Source of the DNA: Clostridiaceae bacterium
Lineage (GTDB): Bacteria > Bacillota > Clostridia > Lachnospirales > Lachnospiraceae
NCBI GenBank assembly: GCA_009911305.1
Contig: QXXC01000018.1
Location: forward strand, 17,435-81,434
Direction of reading: 5' to 3'
Length of the DNA stretch: 64,000 nucleotides
The notes beneath the pieces are model-generated. The model saw only the letters and a program-made list of their open reading frames with translations. It ran no database searches and had not been told where the DNA came from. Both the position numbers and the translations under genes were made by a program. Shown in pieces: positions 1-8,700 of this stretch. Each line of letters opens with the position of its first letter. The stretch's first letter is position 1.

Positions 1-2130
1 ACGCCCCTGACTGACCGGACGGCCAGCGGCTGAAACGCCGGCGGGATAACCCGGGCGGGGCGCCAAAGGAGAAGGAGCCGCGGGCTTCGCAGGACGTGTG
101 TCCTGGTAACCGGCGCGGGCAGACGACGGGCGTCTGACAGACTCGCCCGGGACGGCCGGCACAGGAGCCGCCCCGCGGGACGGCTGGCGGGCGGGTGAAG
201 CGCTGCCTGGGCGTTCCGGATAAACAAACGCCGGCTTCCTGTCACGGGGATCTGCATAGCCCGAAGCGCTGCTTCCGGGACGCTCGCTCTCATAGGCAGA
301 GGCCGGCCTTCTGTCACGGCCGGAAGATACGCGGCCTTCCTGATAAAGCGCGCGGCCGGAAGCCATATTGGCGTCGCGGTACACAGCGCGGCCAGCGGCC
401 TCCTCCTGATAAGCTCCGCGGCTGACCGGATGTCCTTCCCACGCGGACATCGGGGAGTCAAGACGGCGCGCGGGGCGATCCGGGATATCCGGGAAGGCCT
501 CGTCCTGCCTCTGATCAAAACGCCGGGAGCCCGATGCGCCGACGCGGCCGGACGCCTGCGGGGCGCGGATATCGTCCCTCTCCCTTCTGGCTGCGGGCAT
601 GGGGCGGTCAGGCTCTGCCTGGCGCACTCCCGCCTCCTCACGTCTGCGTTCTTCCTCCAGAGCGCGGCGCTTTACAGGAGTGAGCGCCTCCTCCCTTGGC
701 TCCCGGGCCCGGTTTCTCTGGCTCAGGAGCAGGTTGATGACCATAAAGAACAGCAGGAGGCATACGGCGATGAGGGCCATGATCACGATAAAGCGCAGAT
801 TGTAGTCTTTGACCAGCTCATTATACTGCTGAAGCTCCCGAACCACATCCTCCGGAATCACAGACTCATGGAAATAGCGCTGGAATGTCATCTCCGCTTT
901 GTCGTAGCGGTATAAGCCCTTTTCTCCGTTCTCATTCATCCCGTAAAGGATCACATATTCATCCTGCTCCCCATTCTTCCAGCCCCAGTTTTTCAGCTTT
1001 GTGCCGTCCAGCAGATTGATATCAATCGGTGTAAAGCTGGCAGGAATCTCCAGGCCCTGTTCCGGCCTGAGAACAACCAGCGAGCGGGCCGCTACGCCGA
1101 GGGCGGCATAAGGAGAAACGCTTCCTGTCTCCGGTGTGTAGACGAAGAAGGTCCCGGCCCCGCCTGCATCCTGAAAATAGAGCAGGCTGACGCCGTTTCC
1201 GGCGGCGCACATGACCTCCTGGCCGCCATAGCTGACAATGGACTGGCTGTAGCCTTCCGGAATCAGGGCCGCGTCAAAGGAAGCAACCAGTTCGTACGTG
1301 GTCCCGTTCTGTTCTACCGTCAATGGCTGTCCGCCTGCCGCGGCAGGCGGCTCTGCCTCTCCCGGCTCTTCGGCCATGCTCTCGGCCGGAGCCTCCCCTG
1401 ATTCGGATTTATGAACGGTCAGTGTGTAAGAGCGCGTCGTCTGTCCGTCTTCGGCGGTCACTTTGCAGACCACGGTATTAGCCCCGGTCTGGAGATTCGA
1501 GTCGCCATTTACCACGACCTTCGCTTTCCCGTCTTTGGGAGCGGCGCTGACGGCCAGCTTTGACACATCGCTCCCGACATTGACCGAATAAGCCGTCACA
1601 TCAGGGGAAAACGGAGGCGTGAGCTGGCCCGGCGACACCTTGAGCGAGGATAACGCCGCCTCGCTGGAATACGTGGCCGGGGCGTTTACGGTCACTGCCG
1701 ACGAACCTGTTTTGGTCACATTGACCGCCTGGGCATCGACGTCGTATATCTCATAATTTCCCACAGATATGGTCGTGGTCCCGGCCTGCAGGGCCTTAAA
1801 TTTTAACGTATGTGTAAATTCCGTCGTGGCGTTTGAGCTCATGGTTTCCACCAGACGCACGGAGCCGGCCCCGCCGCTGGCGTTATTTCCGCTGATAAAT
1901 TCAATGCCTGCCGGGTCATAGGAAAGCATCACATCAGAAGCGCCGAGATTTCCATCCTGGCTGGTGATCCGGACCGTAACATTGAATTCCTGGCCTACGG
2001 TTACGCTTGGATCCGAAAATGAGATCCGCGCGCTTGCCGCGTAGGACAATATGCCCCCCGCAGGCGCCGATACGGCCAGGGCGCAGGCGGCCATGACGCC
2101 TGCCAGGATATTTCGTACTCTTCTGTTCAT
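1..2130 (-). CDS. Membrane-anchored cohesin-domain protein (partial, runs off left edge)
   Basis: The gene starts at the ATG at 2130 and stays open to base 1, so the C-terminus is missing; about 710 residues are visible. Residues 1-31 are a signal peptide. Residues about 33-150 look like a cohesin module (motifs FSDPSVTVGQEFNVTVRI, VMLSYDPAGIEFISG). Residues about 155-243 form a cadherin-like beta-sandwich (LSSLKVSPGQLTPPFSP, ending RSYTLTVHK). An unrecognised region follows to about 430. One transmembrane helix lies at about 447-470 (FIVIMALIAVCLLLFFMVIN). The rest is a long, presumably cytoplasmic tail rich in Arg, Ser, Pro and Tyr, with loose repeats such as GAYQ, AVYR, ALYQ and SAYE. The neighbouring gene upstream encodes a dockerin, so this may be its surface receptor. 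The tail could be a target of the Ser/Thr kinase at 10188-13280 (inference). Confidence 0.72.
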   Translation of the reverse strand, partial: MNRRVRNILAGVMAACALAVSAPAGGILSYAASARISFSDPSVTVGQEFNVTVRITSQDGNLGASDVMLSYDPAGIEFISGNNASGGAGSVRLVETMSSNATTEFTHTLKFKALQAGTTTISVGNYEIYDVDAQAVNVTKTGSSAVTVNAPATYSSEAALSSLKVSPGQLTPPFSPDVTAYSVNVGSDVSKLAVSAAPKDGKAKVVVNGDSNLQTGANTVVCKVTAEDGQTTRSYTLTVHKSESGEAPAESMAEEPGEAEPPAAAGGQPLTVEQNGTTYELVASFDAALIPEGYSQSIVSYGGQEVMCAAGNGVSLLYFQDAGGAGTFFVYTPETGSVSPYAALGVAARSLVVLRPEQGLEIPASFTPIDINLLDGTKLKNWGWKNGEQDEYVILYGMNENGEKGLYRYDKAEMTFQRYFHESVIPEDVVRELQQYNELVKDYNLRFIVIMALIAVCLLLFFMVINLLLSQRNRAREPREEALTPVKRRALEEERRREEAGVRQAEPDRPMPAARRERDDIRAPQASGRVGASGSRRFDQRQDEAFPDIPDRPARRLDSPMSAWEGHPVSRGAYQEEAAGRAVYRDANMASGRALYQEGRVSSGRDRRPASAYESERPGSSASGYADPRDRKPAFVYPERPGSASPARQPSRGAAPVPAVPGESVRRPSSARAGYQDTRPAKPAAPSPLAPRPGYPAGVSAAGRPVSQGR

Positions 2131-2153
2131 TCTTTCTCCTGTCTGTTGCTGCA

Positions 2154-2212
2154 GAGCGTGTCTGAAACATGCGTTTCGCCAGATGTGCGTTCCGCATGTT
2201 TCAGACACGCTC
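2154..2212. repeat. Perfect 20-bp inverted repeat of the dispersed GAGCGTGTCTGAAACATGC family
   Basis: Arms 2154-2173 and 2193-2212 are exact reverse complements with a 19-base loop. It lies six bases after the stop of the dockerin gene. No T-run follows on either strand, so it would be an unusual terminator; it may stabilise or process the message. The same 19 bases recur at 40196-40214, and shorter versions at 26565-26580 and 16745-16760. Confidence 0.8.
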
Positions 2213-2217
2213 AAGCT

Positions 2218-5046
2218 TTATTGAATCTTTTCAAGCCCCAGGATATCCTTCTGCATCATCAGGATATCCATGATGTCAATCCTTCCGTTTCCATTGACGT
2301 CCGTCGCCTTTTCACATGCCCCTGTCAGGGTTTCCATCTTTAAAATATGCCGTCTGGCGCGCAGGACGTCCAGCATGCTCAGCTTTCCGTCTCCATTGTT
2401 ATCGCCCTTTACGACAATCTCATATTGAGCCTGCGGCGATCCGTCTGCGCTGTACGCATACGCGATATGCCCGGTTGCCACGGCTCCTGACACATCCCCG
2501 CCAGCGCTGTGGCATACCTTCACCCGCGTTCCCGCTCCTTCTGCAATCAGGGCCGAGGCGATGTCAGCCGCCGTGGTCCCGGGGCTTACGATCCGGTAGC
2601 CGCCAAAGCTTCCGCCGCCCGGATTAGCGGAGCCGGAGCCTGGATTTGAAGCGCCTCCTGAACCCCCGCTGCCGGAACCCGGATTACCCGGATTGGCGCT
2701 GCCCGGATCAGGGGCCGGAGCGCCTCCCGAGCCGCCGCTGCCAGCGCTTCCGCTGCCTGACGTCCCGCTTCCGGAGCCGACCGGCGGGCGGATATTCCCG
2801 TTTGGCGTCGTCAGGGAGGAGGAATCATTGGCAGAGCCAAAGCCGTTTACCGTCCCGGTTCCCGGCACCGCCGGAAAACCGCTGCTCCCGCTTCCGGAAC
2901 CGGAGCCCTGACCGCTCCCCGGCGCGCTGCCGGAGCCTGATGAGGACGGCGGGGCGCTCCCTGAATTGCTCTCTGTACTGCTGTCCGCCGGGGGCGAAGA
3001 GGTCTGTCCGCCGGACAGGCCGGGGCTTCCCGGGCCCGGGCCGGCTCCGCTGCTTCCTCCGGCTGTACTGCCTCCGCTTCCGGAACCGCCTCCGTTTGTG
3101 CCGGTTCCCGCCGAATCGGAGTAGACCGGGCCGTTTGACTGACGGACGACATGGATCACATAGCTGCGCACAGAGCCGTTCTCCGCCTTGACCGAAACTG
3201 TAATGTCATTCACCCCGCTCTGGAGATTCACGCTTCCCACGCCGCTCACCACAGCCTTTGAATCAATGGCCGAGGCATGTACCGCCACGGAGGACACCGA
3301 CGGATCCACGATCAGATCGTAAGACTCTGTGTCCCGGTTAAAGGTGGGCGTCAGGGCAAAGCCCTCCACGCCGAGGCCGGAAAGCTTGTTGTTGGGGCTG
3401 CCGTCAAGCGTTGGCTTCACACACGGCGTATCCGGCATGTTCTGGTAAACCGGAATGGAAAATTCCAGGGCCGTGGTCTTCAGCGACGAAATCTTTGCCA
3501 GCGTTAGCCCTTCCGCCGCCGCCGCCAGCACATTGGTCATATACTGGTGTTTGTAAAGATTGGAGCCCTGAACATTGAATTTCTTCAGATACAGGGTGTC
3601 CTGTCCCTTCTTTACATAGTTGTCCCCGTACCAGAGAGCCCCGCCCAGGATCGAGCGCTCCACGCTGTTCCAGGGCCGTCCGTAGGAGCCGGACTGGGAA
3701 GCCCACCAAAGCCCCCGCTCCACAGCCCCCATGGAGCCGGACTGGTACGATTCTATATTAAAGAAATTGTAGTATCCCTGATAGCCTGACACCGTTCCGG
3801 AGATGCTGCGCCCTGTCCCCTGGCTGCCCTGCTCCTGCAGAATCATGGAGGCCAGGATATAAGGGCTTACCCCGGACTGCGCCGCCGCGTTCATAATCAT
3901 ATCAATGTACGATCCGCTCCCGGAAACGGCGCCGGACGCCGGCGCGCTCCCGCCCGGATTCCCGTTATCCGCAGACGGCGCTCCCGAGCCGCCTGTATCC
4001 ATGCCCGGGCCATAAGCTGTGGTCACAAGATCCACTGCATGATCGCTCACAGAAGCCACCGGCGTGATGGTTGACGACGGATCGGACGCGGACGGAGGCT
4101 GGGAGGCATTTCCCGCCCCCGGCCCGGCCGGGCCGTTTCCCGAACCGCCCGGCGCGCTGCCTGCCTGCGTCCCGCTCCCCGGCGCACTGCCGTTTTCCCC
4201 GCCGGACGTTCCCGGCGCGCTGCCGCCTTCTCCGCCGGAGGAGCCGGGCGCTCCGTTTGCGGACGAGCCGCTGCCTGACGAGCCGCCCGCCAGAAAGGTG
4301 CCTGCCACCATGCTCTCCAGCCCGGCGCGCGTGTGGATCGAGCTGTCGTAGCTCTGTTTCATAAACTGAAATATGTATTTCTCATTGAGGAAATTCCTGG
4401 GATCCATGTAATAACGGATGATATCCTCCGAGGCCTGGACCCAGGAGCTCCCATCAAAGCCGGGCCATGTCCCTGTGTTCCAGTCATAGGCCCCTTCCGC
4501 CGTCGATTTCCACGAAGAAACATTATTTCTCGCTACCAGGTTGCGCCCGATCACGCTTTCATTGGCAATCACGGTATTCCAGTCCAGATTCGTCTGGAAT
4601 GCGGTAAACCGCCACTGCGGGTACTGCGCGTGGAGCTCCCGCAGGCCCTGCTTATAGCTCTCCGGAAAACCCTGGCTCGCCATGTACTGTTCAAAATCGC
4701 CGTCTGTCTGGACAGCGGACGGAAAACGGATATACTGCGCGGACACATAGCCCGTGATCTGCGTCCCGCTGCTCCCGGTAAAACGAATCTGATACCACTG
4801 GTTCCCGTCTGTCCCCCGCTGCTCCCCCAGCACCGTAACCGACATGCCGTAGGACAGCTTCGTAAGCGACGGGTACGAGGTCCCCGCGCCGCTTCGCACA
4901 TTCAGATTGGTCGCATGTACCGTCGCCGCACGCTCCTCAGCCAGACTTATAAACGGCAGGCCAGAGCCTCCCGCCATACACGGGCTCACCGCCAGAATAA
5001 GGCCCAATATAACGGCCAGCGCCCTTTTGTGTCTTGTTATCTTCAT
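2218..5046 (-). CDS. Secreted SH3b / glucosaminidase / cadherin-like / dockerin protein
   Basis: A 942-residue secreted protein, probably a peptidoglycan hydrolase. In order: signal peptide (about 1-36); bacterial SH3 domain (about 40-110, motif LNVRSGAGTSYPSLTKLSYG); a segment FPESYKQGLRELHAQYP common in clostridial autolysins; a glucosaminidase-like domain (about 380-520, with ILASMILQEQGSQG and YYNFFNIES); a cadherin-like beta-sandwich (about 552-630); a long Gly/Ser/Pro linker; and a C-terminal type-I dockerin (about 880-942) with two calcium loops, DNNGDGKLSMLD and DVNGNGRIDIMD. The dockerin implies docking onto a cohesin, and the next gene downstream encodes one. ATG at 5046 fits the signal peptide. 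It has its own promoter at 5195-5224. Confidence 0.82.
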   Translation of the reverse strand: MKITRHKRALAVILGLILAVSPCMAGGSGLPFISLAEERAATVHATNLNVRSGAGTSYPSLTKLSYGMSVTVLGEQRGTDGNQWYQIRFTGSSGTQITGYVSAQYIRFPSAVQTDGDFEQYMASQGFPESYKQGLRELHAQYPQWRFTAFQTNLDWNTVIANESVIGRNLVARNNVSSWKSTAEGAYDWNTGTWPGFDGSSWVQASEDIIRYYMDPRNFLNEKYIFQFMKQSYDSSIHTRAGLESMVAGTFLAGGSSGSGSSANGAPGSSGGEGGSAPGTSGGENGSAPGSGTQAGSAPGGSGNGPAGPGAGNASQPPSASDPSSTITPVASVSDHAVDLVTTAYGPGMDTGGSGAPSADNGNPGGSAPASGAVSGSGSYIDMIMNAAAQSGVSPYILASMILQEQGSQGTGRSISGTVSGYQGYYNFFNIESYQSGSMGAVERGLWWASQSGSYGRPWNSVERSILGGALWYGDNYVKKGQDTLYLKKFNVQGSNLYKHQYMTNVLAAAAEGLTLAKISSLKTTALEFSIPVYQNMPDTPCVKPTLDGSPNNKLSGLGVEGFALTPTFNRDTESYDLIVDPSVSSVAVHASAIDSKAVVSGVGSVNLQSGVNDITVSVKAENGSVRSYVIHVVRQSNGPVYSDSAGTGTNGGGSGSGGSTAGGSSGAGPGPGSPGLSGGQTSSPPADSSTESNSGSAPPSSSGSGSAPGSGQGSGSGSGSSGFPAVPGTGTVNGFGSANDSSSLTTPNGNIRPPVGSGSGTSGSGSAGSGGSGGAPAPDPGSANPGNPGSGSGGSGGASNPGSGSANPGGGSFGGYRIVSPGTTAADIASALIAEGAGTRVKVCHSAGGDVSGAVATGHIAYAYSADGSPQAQYEIVVKGDNNGDGKLSMLDVLRARRHILKMETLTGACEKATDVNGNGRIDIMDILMMQKDILGLEKIQ

Positions 5047-5162
5047 TCGTGTCTCTCCCCAATTTTACCGGTACGCGGACGGCGCTGCCCTGCCGTCCGT
5101 CCCAACACTGCCCGGCGGCTCCCTGTCCGCGCGCTTTCTGTATGGCCCGGCAAAGGTGCAGC

Positions 5163-5182
5163 CCGTAATGGCAATATTACGG
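5163..5182 (-). promoter_or_regulatory. 5'-leader hairpin of the dockerin gene
   Basis: CCGTAAT at 5163-5169 pairs with ATTACGG at 5176-5182, six-base loop. It lies just downstream of the predicted transcription start in a leader of about 140 nt. It could be a stability element or an operator. Confidence 0.4.
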
Positions 5183-5194
5183 CATATTATGTAT

Positions 5195-5224
5195 ATTATA
5201 ATGATAACTGCCATTATATGTCAA
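5195..5224 (-). promoter_or_regulatory. Sigma-A-type promoter for the dockerin-cohesin transcription unit
   Basis: On the minus strand TTGACA (5219-5224) and TATAAT (5195-5200) both match consensus and are 18 bp apart. The gene at 5046 is the first downstream. Confidence 0.7.
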
Positions 5225-5281
5225 CTATGCGAAACAAAGTTCATAGAATATCTACATTTCAGCAAAAATTGTAATAAATTC

Positions 5282-5383
5282 TTAATTTATTCGCCCGAGA
5301 ATGATCGTGAGAACCATCAGAATCAAAAGGATAAAACGCTTTACTGCGGGCCTGGCGCACCATTGAATCAGCTTGATTGTCAT
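5282..5383 (-). CDS. 33-residue single-helix membrane peptide
   Basis: ATG at 5383, TAA at 5282-5284. The peptide begins MTIKLIQWCARPAVKR and continues into a hydrophobic helix, FILLILMVLTIILG, ending RIN. A strong Shine-Dalgarno (AAGGAGAGGAG) sits about 10 bases before the ATG, and a plausible promoter lies at 5494-5522. I do not recognise a family. The shape, a positive N-terminus then one helix, fits small membrane regulators or holin-like toxins. It lies between two surface-protein transcription units and reads in the same direction as the dockerin gene. It could be a chance ORF, but ribosome site, promoter and hydrophobic pattern together argue for a gene. Confidence 0.5.
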   Translation of the reverse strand: MTIKLIQWCARPAVKRFILLILMVLTIILGRIN

Positions 5384-5493
5384 AGTTTGAATGCTCCTCT
5401 CCTTCCGGATCTGCCGACATGCCCGTATGAAGCGCTGCAATTGCTTGGATCCGCGCGGCGCGCGGCAGGGCGGCAGTCCCCTCTGCTATATCT

Positions 5494-5522
5494 ATTATAT
5501 GCATGGGATGGGAAATATTGAA
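5494..5522 (-). promoter_or_regulatory. Promoter candidate for the 33-residue peptide
   Basis: TATAAT at 5494-5499 and TTCAAT at 5517-5522 (four of six consensus bases) on the minus strand, 17 bp apart. About 110 nt of leader separates it from the start codon at 5383. The remaining bases of 5384-5712 hold only the terminators listed separately. Confidence 0.45.
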
Positions 5523-5578
5523 CCGTATGCGGCAGGACGTATGATTCGCCGGGGGATATAAGGCCTGATACGTTTCCT

Positions 5579-5624
5579 AAAAAACAGAGAGATTGTCTCT
5601 GTATTTAAAGAAACAATCTCTCTG
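5579..5624 (-). terminator. Rho-independent terminator after the surface-protein gene
   Basis: A 12-bp perfect stem (5585-5596 with 5613-5624) is followed on the minus strand by TTTTTTAGG. It ends the transcription unit whose last gene stops at 5713. The plus strand shows only a weak CTTTTCT after the stem. Confidence 0.85.
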
Positions 5625-5666
5625 CTTTTCTGCCTGTGCGGCTGCTGCATCTTTCCTTTTACAGCG

Positions 5667-5698
5667 GGCCGGCCGCTTTGTGACAGACGCGGCCGGCC
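5667..5698. terminator. GC-rich hairpin after the surface-protein gene
   Basis: GGCCGGCCGC (5667-5676) pairs with GCGGCCGGCC (5689-5698), 12-base loop. It lies 15 bases past the stop at 5713. There is no T-run on the minus strand, so it probably works with the terminator at 5579-5624. Confidence 0.5.
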
Positions 5699-5712
5699 GG
5701 TAAGGCATTTTT

Positions 5713-8700
5713 TTATCTTGTCCGGACCCCGTTGGAGTCTACATAGTAATTGCCGATGCGGGTGTTGGTCGCCAGAGCGCCCTTTGTCCCGTCAGAGGTT
5801 TCGTTGAAGTAGTACCATTTCCGGTCTATCTGATGCCAGCCGGTGAACATTTTCCCGCGTGTCCCTTCGGAATTGGGATTCAGGTAGTATCTCTGCCCGT
5901 CTGCCGTCAGCCAGCCTGTGGCCATGCGGCCTTCGCTGTCAAAATAGTACCATTCCTTTGTCTGCTCCCAGATCAGCTTGCGCCAGGATTCTGTCACCAT
6001 GGCTCCCTCGGTTCCTTCGGCTGCCTCGTTGAAGTAATACCAGCTTCCATCGATAAAGCGCCAGCCGGTACACATTTTCCCCTGCGTTCCGTCTGAGTCT
6101 GGGTTTAAATAATAGGTCTGCCCGTCTATGACGAGCCAGCCTGTGGCCATGTAGCCCTCGGCGTTAAAATAATACCAGCCTTCCGTCCCATTCCAGGGGA
6201 GCTTCTGCCAGACGCCGGCAAGCCAGGATCCATCCGGGTTTTTGCAGCGCCAGCCAAGGGCGTCATATGACCAGGAGGCGTCGCTGTAGGAAGCAGACTG
6301 AACTGCGGATGAAGACCCGCTGCTGTAGCCGGAGCTGCTGCTGCCGCTTCCGGAACTGCTTCCACTCCCGCTCCCGGAATCCGTGACCTGGTAGTTTTGC
6401 GCGGTTCGCTTTAAGCTGTTGTCTTCTTTTGTCCTGAACTCCGCTCCTAATGTATGCTTTCCGGCGCGGTTCGAGCCTTTCAGCGTCTGGCTTTTGACCG
6501 TCATTTTTGTGCTGCCCGACTCGGCCGTGTAATCTACGCCTTTTGTGAGCTTTTCACCGTCCAGATACAGATCGATGAATTCTGAAAATTCTCCCTCTGA
6601 GATAAATGTATAGTCTTCGGACGAGCGGAGCGTGATATTCGGGATACGCTGGATCACAGCATAACCCTGGTCGGACGCTGCATCGACATTGCTGTCCGTG
6701 TTTTCCGTCACAATCAGCGTGTATTCCATCCGGCTTCTCGAAAGCCTGTTTGCGCTGTTTTCCATTCTGACTGTAAATGTAAACTCCCCTGCTTCTTTCG
6801 GGACGCCGTAGATCTCTCCGTTGGGCTTTAACTCCACTCCCTGCGGCAGAGCGCCGTCCACGAGGCTGTATGTGATCCGGTTCCAGCTATATTTATTGCT
6901 GTTCTGGATCATAATGCCATAGGGAACGTATTTGACCGCCTCCGGAATCTCTTTTGTTGTTATCGCCGGATCGCCTACTACGCCGGTCAGGGTCAGCACT
7001 AACAGCGTTTTTCCGCCTGACTTAAAGGTCAGGGTTCCGGAAGCATCCGTCCCTTCTGCGCCTTCCTTTGCTTTCAGGCGTACCATGGCCATATTGGAGC
7101 ATCTGCCGCTGTCTTCCTGTGTTTCAATCGCAGAAAAGCCGTCTAATCCGTTTGCGCCCTTTAACGTCCAGTATTCATCAAGCCCGACCACATCGGAGGT
7201 AAGTTCCACAAACAAATCCGCAAGAGCGGCTGAGCCAATGTTGATTAGCAGGATATCGTGGACATCATCGTGAAGGCCATCTATGAATATCTCTCTGGTT
7301 GAGTATGTCGTTTCGCCGTTTTCAGTCGTTTCCGCTTCCGGATCGGCCAGGCTGTTTATGTAAATCCGGCCCTGGCCCGGGTTGGCCGTTATCACCTGAA
7401 GCCAATATCTCTTTGCGTCTTTCCCGTTTTCCGCTGAAGCGCTGTACTGTACAGGCCCGCCCGAAAAATCCTGCAGGCTTTTTCCGCTTACCTGTATTCC
7501 GTCGTCTGCGTACAGATTGAGGCCCTGCGCCGTGCTAAAGACCGGGGCCAGCAACGTCCGATCCGTATCTTCATTTACAAGAATGGTCAGGTAATTGTAG
7601 TCGCCGTAGGAATCCAGCGAGCCGTCAACCACATAGCAGGGAATATCCTGCCCGTCCCTGTCCTTTAAGCCGAAGAACCGTACAGATGTATTCCCGCTGT
7701 AAACGACAGGCCGCTCTTCGGTTATGATAAAGCGCTGATAAATCTCCTGATCCTCCGCTCCGTCTTCCCCTATGAAAACCGTAAACCAGATGCCCTGGCT
7801 GTAGTCTGCCGCATAGCCGCCTGTCCCGCTGTTATCAAATAGCTGGGACTTTATGTCCTTCGCGCCGGACGCCGCGGCTTCCGCTATGGAGAGATACTGG
7901 CCTATATAGGCAGCGGTCACTTCGGAAGAAACATCCGCATCATCCCTGCCATATTGGAAGACAAGCTTATATGTGCCTGCGGCCGGATACCCATAGTTTA
8001 ATAACTTCGTCTCCCTGCACCAATCGACATTCTCTGTACCCGCATCATTCTTCTCATCCCGGTTAGTTGAATAAGTAACCTTTTTCCGGACGCCGTCCTC
8101 TGTGTCTTCATAGAGAGATGTATCAAGCCACGCCATGGAGTCGTTGAGATATACACTCAGCCACATACGAAGGCATCCTGTCGCCCTTCCGGACTGATAG
8201 GTTAAAATGGTTATCTTCTCATCAATACCTTCCAAAATACCTTCTGAACCGGGATACCCAGCGCCTGTCTGGGTCATATCCTCAGCAAAAATCAGCTCTG
8301 TTATATTCTGTGACTCATCCACCTCTTCAGGGCTGTCATAAAATCCGCGGTATACCTCCACCCGGTCATACCCCGGCTCTCCAAACTTCGATTGATTTAT
8401 ATCCAGGGCCACATAAAGCTGCGCATCATCCCCTCCATCCCAGCCATCTGCAGAGACATACAAATCTCCATGGTATCCTCCGTCCCAGCCGCCGGCATAA
8501 TCCGAATAATCCCAATCGGCCGTTGGCAAATACGTACGTACTCCCTGGCTGTCCTGAGCATAAACAGTCGGTTTCAGCCAGTTGAATGACGCTTCAACAT
8601 TCGTCCGTATCTGATAGCGTATATTGTCAGCAGCAAGCTGATCATCATCTCCCACGATCATCTCCCAGTCGGAATGTCCGTCACATGTCCTATAGCTCAA

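Noticed and set aside
4333..5274. 313-codon plus-strand ORF
   Set aside because: Antisense to the glucosaminidase gene, which has a signal peptide, domains and a promoter.
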